Assembly (NCBI GenBank): GCA_035222895.1
Contig: JAVYIG010000313.1
Coordinates: 92,001 to 156,000 of the forward strand
DNA: 64,000 nt
Source: Strongylocentrotus droebachiensis
Taxonomy: Eukaryota; Echinodermata; Echinoidea; Camarodonta; Strongylocentrotidae
Direction: 5' to 3'
Shown: piece by piece, positions 40,589-53,805 of the stretch
Layout of the letters: every line of letters starts with the position of its first letter
Numbering within the stretch: the stretch's first letter is position 1
Program-made: the position numbers and the translations under genes
The notes under the pieces: generated by a model
The model's input: only the letters and a program-made list of their open reading frames with translations
Database searches by the model: none
What the model was told of the DNA's origin: nothing

Positions 40589-43500
40589 TGGAAAAAAACA
40601 AAGTTCGTCCCTTTATGGCACCTCATAGAACAATATTGTGATGAGGGAGGGATTTTACTGATTGTTTAGGGAAAGTGGGGGGGGGGGGGGGGGGGGGGGG
40701 TTAAGCCATATCCTTCCTTTGCTGGATATGTTATTAATAATAAATATTTTTCTTCTTATTCCAAGCCCTTCCTCCTTTGTCATTTTGGTTTGATATTTTT
40801 CTTTTCCAAAAATTCTCAATCTTGATTTGAGATTAACTTACTGTCTTTTTCAAGAATCTTAAAATTCAAGTCAAAAGTTATCTGAACAAAACAATGCAAT
40901 GTGGGTCATAATAATAGTCCTTCAGCTATTTAATGGCACATCCCTTCCCTATTTCTATTCTTAAAATTAGGTTACTGCTTGAAACCTTGTCAATGAGAGA
41001 TTATAAAAACTGAGGTGAAAATGGTTAATGACACAATGTTTTATATGTTGATCATGTAATGAGTGTAATGATATCATTACATTAAAGAAATTAATGTTTC
41101 ATATTTGCATAGGTTAATAACAATTGTATTTCACAATTCAACCCCTGAATGAGAATTATTGCATATATAGGTCTACTTCATCATAAGGCTAGCTTTCTAA
41201 CATCTATATGATCACAAAACATAGGAATATAACAAAATAGATGAGAATGAAAATATATTTATATAATTTGAATTTAATTCATATAATAAAGTCCCATATA
41301 AATCAAGAGAACATATGGCACATAAAATATTAGTGAGGTGACAGTCAAAATTAATTTCTGGAAGAAATATTTTTTTCATTACTGATTAGGAATTAGTCAA
41401 GTATCGAAATCTAAAAAAATATCATACCTGTAAACAAGTTAAAAGTAAAGTAAATGTAAAAGGGAGAGATATTAGACGAAAACAAACAAACAAATCACAT
41501 AAATCTAACAAACTATTAAAACTTTATCACATCAACAGAAACAAGTAGACAACCACTATGAATGTTCCTAAACACATATGAATCAAGGAATTAATTGCAC
41601 ATATTTCTTTTGATAATTCAATACTTTGTAAACCTTTGATAAAATGAAAAAAAGCAAGAAAAATCAGGATGAATCATGTTACACAAGTTGCTCAGCTGAC
41701 TTTTGTCAATCCAAGGTCAATAAGGAGAATGTGAAAAGCACAAAAAACATACGGGGAAAAAAAGAACAAAAAAAGAAGAAGAAAGAAAAAGAACAAAGAA
41801 CAAAAAAAACTAGATGGAACTTCAACTGCGCGCAGTCGAAATGATGCCTCCGTCATAGAGCAATTTTACAAACCAAAACAGAAGAAATTTTTCAAACTCA
41901 AGTTCAATTTTAATCCATTAACAGGTTCTCAGAATATCGTGATTACAAGCAATTTCTCATATACATATATGACCCTTTGATCTTTGACCTCATGACCCTA
42001 ACATCTACTCAGTTCATTGGCTCTGCAAGATGTCCCGAGTTAAATAGTAATCAATCTGTCAGTTCTAATGAGAATGCGTTCACAAGCTATTTTTGCATAC
42101 ATAATGAGCCCATGACCTTTGACCTCATGACCCAAGAATCTACTCAGTTCATTGGCTCTGCAAGATACATACATGACCTAAGTTTGGCAGGAATCCATCA
42201 ATCGGTTCTTGAGATAACGCGATCACGAGCTGTTTTTGCATACATAATGAGCCCTGTGACCTTTGACCTCGTGACCCCCAAAATCGAATCAGTTCATTGG
42301 CTCTGCAAGTAACATACATGACCTAAGTTTGGCAGGAATCCATCAATCAGTTCTTGAGATAACGCGATCACGAGCTGTTTTTGCATACATAATGAGCCCT
42401 GTGACCTTTGACCTTTGACCTCATGACCCAAGAATCTACTCAGTTCATTGGCTCTGCAAGATACATACATGATCTAAGTTTGGCAAGAATCCATCAATCT
42501 GTTCTAATGATAATGCGATCACAAGCTATTTTTGCATACATAATGAGGCGCATGACCTTTGACCTTGACCTCATGACCCCAAAATCTAATCAGTTCATCG
42601 GCTCTGCAAGTAACATACATGACCTAAGTTTGGCAGGAATCCATCGATCGGTTCTTCAGATAACGCGATCACAAGCTGTTTTTGCATACATAATGAGCCC
42701 TGTGACCTTTGACCTTTGACATCGTGATCCCAAAATCTAATCAGTTCATCGGCTCTGCAAGATACATACATGACCAAAGTTTGGCAGGAATCCATCGATC
42801 GGTTCTTGAGATAACGCGATCACGAGCTGTTTTTGCATACATAATGAGCCCTGTGACCTTTGACCTTTGACCTCGAGACCCCAAAATCTAATCAGTTCAT
42901 CGGCTCTGCAAGATACATACATGACCAAAGGTTGGCAGGAATCCATCAATCGGTTCTTCAGATAACGCGATAACGAGGACGGGACGTACGGACGGACGGA
43001 CGGACGGACGTACGGACAACCCGAAAACATAATGCCTCCGGCTACTTCGTAACGGAGGCATAAAAACAATCAAAATTAAAAGAAAACAAAAACAAAACAA
43101 GATAGTAGCAACTTCTGTGGATTAAACAAATCCTTTTTTTAAAGATTTTTTTTTTTTTTGCATCTTTTTTAGTTGTCTTGAACACCAATGTTAGTATTTT
43201 CTTCATCTTAATTACACAATTACATAAATAAAGCTCACATTGTCTGTGAATGCACATAGGCTGCACCTAGACTTTGTGATCTCATTTTGGAAGAAATGCT
43301 TTACACTTTACATACAGTAATACAATGCAGCTAGATCTACAGTATCAACATACAACATCAACTACAAGTTTACTGGACACAATAGCACAGAACGACACGT
43401 TCTATTTTTACATACATTGTGCTTCTAATGAAAAGCCTCCTACTGTTAGAACTTGTGCAATTTGTGCATTGCAATAACAAGAAATAAATCTTACAAGGCC

Positions 43501-45701
43501 AAAAGCCAGGGACATCCAGACAACTTCACATTGAGGGGGGGGGGGGGGGGCAAAGATATTCATTTATCAGAAGTTGCTCAATAGGCAGGATACATATAGT
43601 TACCAAATGACTGCCCCCTCCCCCATTATCCACCCCCCCCCCCCCCCATCCCACAAAATTCTGATATCCATGCCCTTTTAACCAGCTACTCATATACTGG
43701 GTCCATGTCTGAACATGCATGTATTAACAATAAACTAAAACCCATCAATATAAAAATCATTTTACTAAATTTAGAGCACTCAATTATCTCAATGTAAACA
43801 TATGAGATGTGAATTTGTGCAAGTACTAGTCATTGAGAAATAACTTTAAAAAGACAATATTGAAACACAACATGCGTTTCATACAAATTGTGGGTTGCCA
43901 TTAGCACATTTCTTTTAAAAGATTTAGTGCAGTGAAGTTGAGGTATAAGACAGGACTCAAACTGCCCACTTACCACTATGCATCGCAATCATTGACCACA
44001 ACGTCCTTATCAAAATAACAAATCTTAATGAGGCCATTTTAGCAATGCAAACATGATTATAATAATCAGGCATGATTATAATAATCAGGCCTGATTATAA
44101 TATCAGTAAATACGTTTTTGTGCCCTCTGGACTGGTCAAAGTGGCTTGCCTAACAATTAGCCGATGATATTTAAGGCATCTAAGGATTATACAACGGAAC
44201 AGATCATAGTACAATCATTTTGGGGGGTTAACTTAAGGGGTTCAAAAGACTTAGAGTTTGATTTTTTTTTCATATCTAAAGTTTACAATACAACAGCACT
44301 TCATTACACAGCAAAATATTGCAGAAACATTCAACACCTAGCACAAAATTGTAGTTTCACTAGAAAAAGGACAGATCATTTCTAAAAGGAAAAATAACAT
44401 GTGTTACTACTTTGCTGTAGCAGTAAAAAAAAAAAAATCTAAAATTCTTGTTAGTATCATCAATATCGGTATAAAAGCAATTAATGTTCTAGTGTTTATA
44501 ATACCAAATTGATCTGTGTTTAATGTTTCATTTTGAAAACCATATTCGATGCACCAGACATGTATGTATGTATCTATGGCATACATACATGATATGATAC
44601 TGCTGGCAAGTGGTGAAACTAAGCACTTTTTTGTTTATACAGGAATATCCTGTAATAAACTCCTCCAGGGGCCTAGTTGTGAAACACTTCCCAACAAGAC
44701 ACATTTGAACATTTTTGTGTCTAAATTATAAATTTTGAAACTGGGGAATGATCTGCTTTGGGCTTTCTTAAACTATAAAATACTGTTAATTGGTGATGTT
44801 AGTGGATGAATTGTGTGAGCACAAATGCACCTTAGAAACATGATTAACAGTAACACCAAGTGTAAAAAAATGTCACCTCGTAATGTTTTTGACGATAGAA
44901 AAACAATGGTTGTTTTTCTCTCAAATTTTTATGAGGAAATACTTCACTGCGACCAAAATTTTTATGTTATCTTTAAGTCCATGGTACTTGATATTGATTT
45001 TCCATCATTGACCCCAATTATGTATTACCTTTTAACTGTTTAATAATCTCCACTTCTGAAACGTATTGAGAAGTATATGCAATATTTACAAAACTTAATG
45101 ATATATTTATATCAACTGCATGTTTTTCACAATCATTATCAATCACTCTCTTAATAATTATTACACTTAGACATATAAGCACTTCCTTTAAGGAGTTAGA
45201 TACAGTGTACTATTTAGTTTGACTTTGGTACATAGCATAATTAATGTCAGCTGTTGAAAAATTGGCAATTGAAAACTGCAAGAAAAGAATACTAGTTTGC
45301 TATACATAGGCACAGCAGGGCCTTATATAAGCCAACAAGAGTCAATAAGAGGAATGGGAAAGAAAAAAAAAAAGCCACATAAAAAAGAGGCCAAAATTAG
45401 ATTGTTAACTATCTACTAGTATCTGATCAAAGCCTCCTGTTGTCTTGTTGACCCATTTCTCAATTAAATCATCACAAATCGTTCCATCCTGTTTCACAAC
45501 TTTTACGTACTGAAATTAATTTTAACTTGCCAAGTTGACATAAAAAAACTTGAGTAGCCTTTAGCTATCTTGAAGGAGCCTGTTGGTGGTCTCTTGGCTT
45601 CTCTGGGAATTGTTGTCAGCTTGTTGGCTCTTTTAAGCTCTTTTGGAGGGCTCATTTTTCTCTCTCTCTCTCCCTTTTTCTAGGACAGGCACAGTGAGAT
45701 G
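40589..45701. other. Intergenic region JMJD7-CYB561A3
   Basis: Begins with sequence upstream of JMJD7 and a 24-bp G run near 40677-40700. It then holds AT-rich DNA without recognisable genes, the first pearl-type element (41810-43064), poly-G/poly-C tracts (43537-43650) and a short 20-bp direct repeat 'catgattataataatcaggc' near 44052-44095. The right end is probably CYB561A3 3' UTR. Confidence 0.5.
41810..43064. mobile_element. Pearl/Helentron-type non-autonomous element, copy 1
   Basis: Left arm starts CTAGATGGAACTTCAACTGC with the palindrome ACTGCGCGCAGT and 'atgatgcctccgtcatagag'. It is followed by seven core repeats of about 135-151 bp (landmark 'cagttcat' at 42010, 42145, 42290, 42441, 42591, 42742, 42893), an ACGG tetranucleotide microsatellite (42980-43018), and a right arm with the hairpin ATGCCTCCG...CGGAGGCAT (43032-43061). 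This architecture matches pearl/Tsp/HINE elements linked to Helentrons (recalled family knowledge). No protein is coded; ORFs with repeated 'FIGSAR' or 'QEPIDGFLPN' are read from the core repeats. Confidence 0.8.
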
Positions 45702-48700
45702 CTACTGGAGATTGGAGTAGTTTCTACTTGAAGGAGAAGCAGCCTTGTCGGTGGTAAGGATGTATGCTACAGTGACGACGAAAGCGACAATGGACATTCC
45801 CGCTGCATTTGCAATAATCGCTGGTGCAGGCAATGCTGAATATGAAATCCTACATGAAAGTAAAATAAGAAGAGATTTATTTGAACAGTAAAATCTTTTT
45901 AACAATTAGATAACATCTATGAAGTGGTTGTAAAATTTCAGCCATGAGGTCAACTCCTATCACTAATCAAAGTTCTATTTACAACCCTGAACTAAACATA
46001 ATGAATAACTTTACACATAACCCTAAACTTCACCTACGCCCAATGACAACCCATGCCCCTATTCCAAGCCTCTAGCCCAAGCCCTAACCCTAGATGTGCA
46101 TGTACCGGTATATCATGGATGAAATAAAATCCTGAGTGAATATAATAAAGCAAATGTCACCAGAGTTACCTGATGAATCAATGAACACAATTTATATCAT
46201 CAAAACCTGCCTCTCACTCTTCCTATCAAAATCAAAATAAGCTCCTTTCACAAGACCTCTATCATCACACAAGAGAAACACTTTTAAATCCCCGCTGTAC
46301 TAGTTTGGCATGGATGGATTAGATCTCCCTGCAGGGTCACTGGCAGGTGATTGTCTCATCAAATCAGCTCTCAATTAACATTAAAAAAGGGGCATCATGG
46401 GGGATCAACGGGTAATGCTTAGGCATTGTTGGATATATAGAGGGCGCAAGTAGCTATAAGTAGTGCAGTGGGGCTTCAAAGGATTGCCTTCAGCCTTCAA
46501 CAGATACCCTCACCGGTAAGACTGCAAGCCTCTTGGTGAAAAAGAAAAAGCAACTTACCCTGAAAAAAATATTTTCTCCATGATGCCGACTAAACATGTG
46601 GCTGCTGCCATGGACAGGATAGCTATACCAAAGAAGACGTGGGATGATAGGTAGGATGCACGCAGCTGGCTTGATGCAAAGGGAAGGAGAAAGATCCCTA
46701 AACCTAGTACAAGCTGAAGAAAGAAAGAGAGAGAGAGAAAAGAAAAGAAACTAGATGGAATTCGACTGCGCGCAGTCGAAAATGATGCCTCCGTCATAGA
46801 GCAATTTTACAAACCAAAACATTTTTCAAATTTTTCAAATTCAAGTTCAATTGTAATCCATTAACAGGTTCTCAGAATATCGTGATTACAAACAATTTCT
46901 CATATACATATATGACCCTTTGAACTTTGACCTCATGATCCTAATATCTACTCAGCTCATTGGCTCTGCAAGATATCCAGAGTTAAATAGTAATCCATCT
47001 GTCAGTTTTAATGAGAATGCGTTCACAAGCTATTTTTGCATACATAATGAGCCCATGACCTTGGACCTTATGAACCAAGAATCTACACAGTTCATTGGCT
47101 CTGCAAGATACATAAATGATCTAAGTTTGGCAGGAATCCATCAATCTGTTCTAATGATAACGCGATCACAAGCTGTTTTTGCATACATAATGGGCGCTGT
47201 GACCTTTGACCTTTAACCTTTGACCTCGTTACCCAAAATCTAATAAGTTCATCGGCTCTGCAAGTAACATACATGACCTAAGTTTGGCAGGAATCCATCA
47301 ATCGGTTCTTGAGATAACGCGATCACAAGCTGTTTTTGCATACATAATGAGCCCTGTGACCTTTGACCTTTGACCTCGTGACCCCAAAATCTAATCAGTT
47401 CATTGGCTCTGCAAGATACATACATGACCAAAGTTTGGCAGGAATCCATCTATCGGTTCTTCAGATAACGCGATCACGAGCCGTTTTGCATACATAATGA
47501 GCCCTGTGACCTTTGACCTCGTGACCCCAAAATCTAATCAGTTCATCGACTCTACAAGATACATACATGACCAAAGTTTGGCAGGAATCCATTAATCGGT
47601 TCTTCAGATAACGCGATCACGAGCTGTTTTTGCATACATAATGAGCCCTGTGACCTTTGACCTTTGACCTCGTGACCCCAAAATCTAATCAGTTCATCGA
47701 CTTTGCTAGATACATATATGACCAAAGTTTGGTAGGAATCCATCGATCCGTTCTTCAGATAACGTGATCACGAGAACGGGACGTACGTACAGACGTACGG
47801 ACGGACGGACGGACGGACGGACGGACGGACGGACGGACGGACGGACGGACAACCCGAAAACATAATGCCTCCGGCTACTTCGTAACGGAGGCATAAAAAT
47901 ATTACAGGTATCATTTTACTATTAAAGGGAAAAAAATCACTGAAACTTTTCTTGTTGCTCTGGTCTATGTAATTACACTACATCACAAACATGAGCTTCA
48001 AATATTACTTCTACAAAAGAAATATTGCAGATGTAGAAACACATTTGGTACACATAAAAGAGCAATTTTAGTAAACAACTAGTAAATGTCCCTGAGAAAA
48101 GGGCATTTATGGGTCTATAAGTCCTACTTGAAAGTCTTTACATGGGGTCTTGCCCTTTATCATTTTTTCATACTCCTCAACCATCAACTCATAGAATGAC
48201 TGATATGGTGTGTTTTTTAGATTTATTGTTATAAATTCTAGCTAAACACATATTATTTTGACATTGGTACCCTTTAAAAAGAAGAATATAAAAACCTCAT
48301 AGTTATTGTGTTAACCATAAGATCACTCATGATTTATAACATCCAAGTAGATGTTTAGAAGCCATGAGTGCATCCACAGTTCCCGCACAGTCATCAGCTA
48401 CTAAAATAACCTTGACTCTTTTGTGAACCTAGTTTATATGTGTACATCAAATACAACCACATGAAAAGAATGTCAAAAATAGCAAAGAAGATCATAAAAG
48501 ATCAGATAAAAAGTATCAAAGAAGAAATTGTGATCATCACCTACATGTAATGCTAACTTTATGACTGACAAAGTCCTATTAATGATGTTTTTAAATGGGG
48601 TAGAATAGTTCACCGTATCAAAGTCCTTGTTAATATTAAGATAGCAAGGTAATTTCATCTCTACAGTGATCTATATTTGATCAATTTGTTGTTTTTATTG

Positions 48701-51700
48701 GGGGGGGGGGGGTGGAGTGTGGTTGACCTGATTTCTTCATCACAAGAATCTAATACCTGCAAAAGGAACATGGAGACTGTGGCAATTCCCAGCCAGCTGT
48801 GAAGGCTGTACAAATTAGGGATATCATTTGCATTATGATTCTGAAAGACAGCTGCCAATCCCACGGACATCATAATAGTTGCCAGTATAAGAGCTCCAGC
48901 GTGTGTTGCCTTGACAGCGATGCGAGGTACATTGACTCCAGTGAAAATGCGGTAGATCATGGTGGCTGCAAAGAAATAAAATGTATTTCCATGAACAGAT
49001 ATTTTGAAATATTAATCGCTTCACTGGAGCACAACAAATGGGATATACAGGGCAGATGTGTTTTCCTACACATCTAATGGCTCATAAAAAGAACAACAAT
49101 ATTTCTAATACAAACCTTTCATGGTCAATAAAGTGAAATTCCATATCATTAAAGGGGAAGCCAACTCTGATATTAGGTTGGCTTTAATAGAAGCAGAAAA
49201 ATTAGAGAGACAAACTAGTGCAAGTTGGAGCAAAATCCAATTAGAAAAAGGAAAGTAATGATTTTTGAAGTTGCCATCAGAGAAACACATACTGTATTGG
49301 CAACACTGTGACACATCATGCGAGCTCCTCTCCAATCTGCTCTGTACAGAAAATTTGATTATAACTATAATTTTCCTAGTTAATTATAACGGCATAGATT
49401 TGTTTCATACAGGGGTTGTTTAAAAACATATTTGCAACGATTAATTTAGGGTGAATGTATGATTAAAATCTAAAATATACAGAGTAAAAGGAAGGGGAGC
49501 TCACAAGATACGTCACAGAGTTGCCGATTTGTGTTTGATTGATTGCACCTTTAAAAATTCATAAATTTCTTATTTTTAATTATTTTTCCTCAACTTTTAC
49601 TGACCTGTTACTCTCATTTTCTGCCTCTATTAAAACCAACTTATTATCAGGGTGGACTTTCCCTTTCACTCAGTTGGTATCTTTGTGAGGAGGGAGGGAG
49701 TGGCCATCTTCAAAACATTAAAATCAAATGATAAACAATACGGGTATACTAGTAGAAGGGGCTTCCTTCACAATATAAGATGCCATCATCAAGCAAATGA
49801 CATCCTTACATCTCCCTAGATTCAAGAAGCAAGCCCACAGGTTGACATTCCTGTAATGGACATTGAATACAACATTGCGATATTTGACTAAGAGATTACT
49901 GTTATTTGCTTTACAGCTTTTGCAAAGTCATGTATTGCAGATTATTACCCATATCAGGCATCTGAGCAGTGGTTTTACAAAATCATATTACCGGTACACT
50001 TGTTTGTAATCCTAAAATAGCAAATCAGTAAATATAAGCCCATAGGAAAGTGAAAAGTATGCCGCAGACCTGCCGCAGACTTTTAGTCTGCGGCAAAGAG
50101 TATGCCGAAGTATGCGGCAGAAAGAAATTTTGCTGCAGAATTGCCGCATACCAGTATGCCACAGGAACAGTCTGCGGCAGATCTGCGGCAGGATGAAATT
50201 TTGCTGCAGACTTGCCGCATACTAGTATGCCACAGGAACAGTCTGCGGCAGATCTGCGGCAGGATGAAACTTTGCTCCAGACTTGCCGCATACTAGTATG
50301 CCACAGGAACAGTCTGCGGCAGATCTGCGGCAGGATAAAATTTTGCTGCAGACTTGCCGCATACTAGTATGCCACAGGAACAGTCTGCGGCAGATCTGCG
50401 GCAGGATGAAACTTTGCTCCAGACTTGCCGCATACTAGTATGCCACAGGAACAGTCTGCGGCAGATCTGCGGCAGGGCGAAACTTTGCTCCAGACTTGCC
50501 GCATACCAGTACGCCACAGGAACAGTCTGCGGCAGGTCTGCCACAGAAAAGTGGGAAATTATACAGTCTGAAGCAAGGCTATAGGCGGCCATTTTGTAGG
50601 ACATGCAGTACCATATGAGGTTGCAGGCTGAGCCCATGATCTTGTAAATTCCTGTGTTAATTAGCACTGTTAATTGTTTTTTTAGCTTCTGTCAAACCAA
50701 ACAATTTGCTTCAAGTTCAACTGGTACCATAAGAGGAATTTATTACATAAGAGGAGACTGAGGAATTAACGGACTGTTTCAAACTTTTTTGTTGTGCCAT
50801 ATGTGATCTTATCTTCAGCCTCACTAACTCACTTTTTTGTTGTAACTACCCAAGACGAAAATCCAATTGAAACCAATTGAACACCAATTGAATTTTCAAT
50901 TGGTTTCAATTGGTCTCAATAGGTTTTAACAGGTTTCAATTGGTCTCAATAGGTTTTAACAGGTTTCAATGGGACTTTAATAGGACTTCAGATGGTTTCA
51001 ATTGGTCCAGATTGTCCCTATTGGACCAATTGGGCACATTGGCCCCATTGGCCTATGCCCCATTAGACTTTAATGGATCCCCAATTGGCCTGAAGTTGGA
51101 CTTCAATTGGTCCAATTGAAACCAATTGAAAACCTTTGTAAGTCTAATGGGGCAGATTGGTCCAATTGAAATCCCATTAAAGTCTAATAGGGCCAATTGA
51201 AACCAATCATCTCATGCATATTCATTATTACTTTACACCTGTGACAGAAAAATACATTTATCATGATTTGTTAAGCAAATTAAGACAATGCATATCATTT
51301 TTGTGATTTCTATTTTCCTTTTGCCATTATTAACCAATAGATTATTTTGTCTGATCATGTTACAATAACATTCACGTTTTAGCAATAGATATATTGATTA
51401 CTAACCAAGAAACTATGATTACTAACCAAGAAACAATATACATATTTAGTATATATATGTGTACGAGCCTGTGTCACTTTAAATGTTACTCTTGAATACA
51501 CTTCAAATGATCTATGTGATGAAGTTAATACAATTGAGAATAGAATATACCTAATTGGTAATATCGATATATATTGGTATTACCTAATTGGTAATATCGA
51601 TATATATTGGTATTACCTAATTGGTAATATCGATATTGCCAATATCGATTATGAAGTATCAATCAGTTTATCACTGGTTCTTCTACATGCATACTTTATT

Positions 51701-52529
51701 GCCATGTACTGGATATGAAAGAGTATGCGGCAGGTCTGCAGCAAGTCTGCGGCAGACCTGCTGCAGACTCTTCATCATACTGAAAGAGTGAAAGTGAAAA
51801 AATACTGAAAGTGTTAAAAAAGCAGTAAATATAAGACCATATTCACAGCGCCGTATTTTGTCATTTTCGTTGCGCATCTATTATGCGTACGAGAACCTGT
51901 TTGCAGTGTATCAACAATTTTGTCAAGCACTAGATGCTCCTAGTCTGTAGGTACTACAACATCATAACAAGTGCTGGAAAACTCAGTTCTTTTTAATGAG
52001 AGAGTAAAGCCAAACTCTAAAAATATTTGCACAAATTGAAGTCTGTAAAATCAATCTAATTGAGAGAATTAAAAAAAAAGGTTTGCCTATAATAATAGAT
52101 TATGCATGTGTTTGAACAAAAGCTTCCCAGTTGTTAACAGCTAGTAACACAAGCAGTCCCAGTCAGGTGAGTCCTAAATAGGCCTATCAAATTGGTTCGC
52201 TGTAGCTCAGATGATGTTATGGTTCACTAATCTATCAAAAAACAAAAGTAACTAAACATTTTTCATTACAAAATTATTCTAAGAAATCTGCACAAGATCA
52301 AAAATATAATATGTCTTTGACAATGGGATTACACAACTGAATACCTACCATTTCCATAGAGGAAGACCATTGATGTTACCATTAGCACCGGATGAAGATT
52401 GAACTCTTGGCTAGATCCATCCCAAGCAAACCCACCAAGATATTTCCCCATCCACAGTCCAATCAGGATACAGGCTGCTAGGCCAAGAGCCTCGGCCAGG
52501 AGCACCAGAGGAACAAAGAGCTTCGACAT
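45702..52529 (-). CDS. CYB561A3: Cytochrome b561, lysosomal CYB561A3-like ascorbate-dependent ferrireductase
   Basis: Six-helix di-heme membrane protein that passes electrons from cytosolic ascorbate across a membrane; the A3 type is lysosomal/endosomal and reduces ferric iron. Coding exons in transcript order: 52529-52349, 48965-48757, 46713-46559, 45849-45702; about 230 aa (human CYB561A3 242). Heme ligands expected of the family are present: H46 (FNLHPVLM), H82 (KATHAGAL), H116 (NLYSLHSWLGI), H155 (SSHVFFGIAIL). Closest remembered match is CYB561A3 (GGFAW.GS...HPVLMV; YSLHSWLGI.TV; HVFFG.AILS; GI.EK.FFS). CYB561 and CYBRD1 paralogues cannot be fully excluded. An AG acceptor just upstream (exon edge 52554) suggests a non-coding first exon, so the ATG at 52529 is preferred over one at 52610. 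Intron 1 is 3.4 kb and repeat-filled. Confidence 0.88.
46288..46475. mobile_element. TTAA-2 MITE, copy 5
   Basis: 188 bp, opposite orientation to copies 3 and 4. Left TTAA at 46284-46287, right duplicate altered to TTCA (46476-46479). The interior shares 'ctagtttggcatgga', 'cagctctcaattaacat' and 'gggcgcaagtagctata'. Lies 84 bp inside the donor side of CYB561A3 intron 3. Confidence 0.8.
46751..47899. mobile_element. Pearl/Helentron-type non-autonomous element, copy 2
   Basis: Same layout as copy 1: left arm CTAGATGGAATTCG with the perfect 20-bp palindrome TTCGACTGCGCGCAGTCGAA, about seven core repeats of roughly 135-151 bp, an ACGG microsatellite (about 47786-47850) and the same terminal hairpin before 'cataaaaa'. 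It lies in CYB561A3 intron 2, starting 38 bp upstream of the exon 3 acceptor. Confidence 0.8.
49153..49664. mobile_element. TTAA-3 foldback MITE, copy 1
   Basis: 512 bp with left TTAA at 49149-49152 and altered right duplicate TTCA (49665-49668). Long inverted arms of roughly 170-200 bp. The left arm contains 'caacactgtgacacatcatg' and the right arm its inverted counterpart around 'cgtcacagagttgcc'. Homologous to 59106-59647. In CYB561A3 intron 1. Confidence 0.75.
50090..50560. repeat. 71-bp tandem array, about 6.5 units
   Basis: Unit landmark 'atgccacagg' at 50156, 50227, 50298, 50369, 50440 (exactly 71 bp apart) and the variant 'acgccacagg' at 50511. Each unit holds the near-palindrome CTGCGGCAGATCTGCGGCAG and 'cttgccgcatac'. 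Units are nearly identical, so the array is young. Related palindromic pieces flank it at 50058-50095 and recur at 51720-51770. It lies in CYB561A3 intron 1. Confidence 0.9.
50858..51210. repeat. CAATTGG-rich palindromic repeat region
   Basis: Dense 'ccaattg', 'caattgg' and 'attggtc' motifs on both strands, with a perfect 30-bp tandem duplication (50911-50940 and 50941-50970). The left half is rich in 'tttcaattggt' and the right half in its inverse 'accaattgaaa', so the region can fold on itself. Confidence 0.8.
51543..51655. repeat. Short tandem repeat with AATATCGATAT palindromes
   Basis: Two and a half units of about 38 bp: 'tacctaattggtaatatcga' continuing 'tatatattggtat'. Each unit is partly self-complementary. 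Confidence 0.85.
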
Positions 52530-52554
52530 CTTGCCACAAGAAGACTTCTGATTT

Positions 52555-53439
52555 CTAGGGAAATAGACAGAGAGGAATTGAAAGAAAACTTTGATAGAGG
52601 GCGTCGTCAAGACTACAACTTGTGATTACGTGTCTTCGGATTTTCGTTATTTTCAACATTTTCTCTTCTTGATATGAACATTCTTTGAATATGGACTAAT
52701 TGACTGACTTCTCAGATAATCAGGAAATCTGTCTTCGTCATGGTATGTAACTGTAATGTGCTTTTTTTGGAATAGCTCTTCTGATCTGTGCAGCTCAACT
52801 TCTTGACTTTCTCACATACTCATTTTTGTGTTGTACTATTTGAGTACCTCGATCACTACACTATGTCTGAATAGTGTGGATGCAACACCCGAGGCCGATT
52901 CGGATGAGGCTCACAGCCACTCTAAAACTCCAAATATTAAACTCAGATCATCATCTACTTAAAGCATACTCGCAAAGTAAAGGTTACTGCCAGACATAAA
53001 TCCAGTAGTAAATCAAATACTAAACGACACGAGTTTGCAGCTGAAAGTATAATGGCTCTTAATTTTCAAGGATGACCAGTTCAAAGAAAACCAATGAAGA
53101 AGTTGATAAGCTCACTTGATCAACTGAACTCTCTCTGAATTTTGCACAGTCGACTTTAAAAAAAAATCAATCCAAGATTAAGTACCTTGGATATCAATTT
53201 ACTACATGCACCATGATATGAAGATGCTTTTCCTGGTTTTCCACATGCATCTTTCCTTGGAACTTTTGACCTTTTTGAAACTTTTAATATACATACAAAC
53301 TATTAACAGTTATTGTGTGTTTTGTGTGTGACTGTGTGTGATTGCCACTGCTCGTGTGTGATTTACATATATTGTTGTTATACTTTTCTTTTGTCTTTTT
53401 TCTTACATTGTGAAATGGTTAATTATTGCAAGCTATGTA
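52555..53439. other. Upstream flank of CYB561A3, no gene recognised
   Basis: Should contain the CYB561A3 5' UTR exon and promoter on the minus strand. It may also contain decayed 5' sequence of the adjacent LINE, but no recognisable protein motif was seen. Confidence 0.4.
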
Positions 53440-53805
53440 AAGCTCATTAATAATTTTTTTGAATTTGCAATTCGATCAGAACTTTGTAAAAGTACATCAT
53501 ACTGCGAAACTGTATTTATTGAATTACCACAAGAAAAAAAGAAAGTGATTGTTATAGGCTGTGTGTATCGGTCCCCCAACACTGATATAACTGAATTTAC
53601 TGAGATAATTGACTATTATTTGCACAAGTTGTGTAATGAAAATAAAGAAATTTACTTACTTGGGGACTTTAATATAAATCTCCTAAATTATTCTAGTGAT
53701 ACCAAAACGTATGATTTCTTAAATACAATGTATTCACACTACATGTTTCCTCTGATCACAAACCATCACGTATTACCCCAGTCCCCAAATACAGCTACAC
53801 TAATA

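Noticed and set aside
42408-43100. Repeated ORFs with FIGSAR, QEPIDGFLPN or CRADELIRFW motifs, suggesting a repeat protein
   Set aside because: Each is one phase of the about 150-bp core repeat of the pearl-type elements; frames change between units and both strands give ORFs.
50025-50667. Cys/Ala/Leu-rich ORFs on both strands
   Set aside because: Both come from the 71-bp array, and 71 is not a multiple of three, so the apparent proteins simply cycle through frames.
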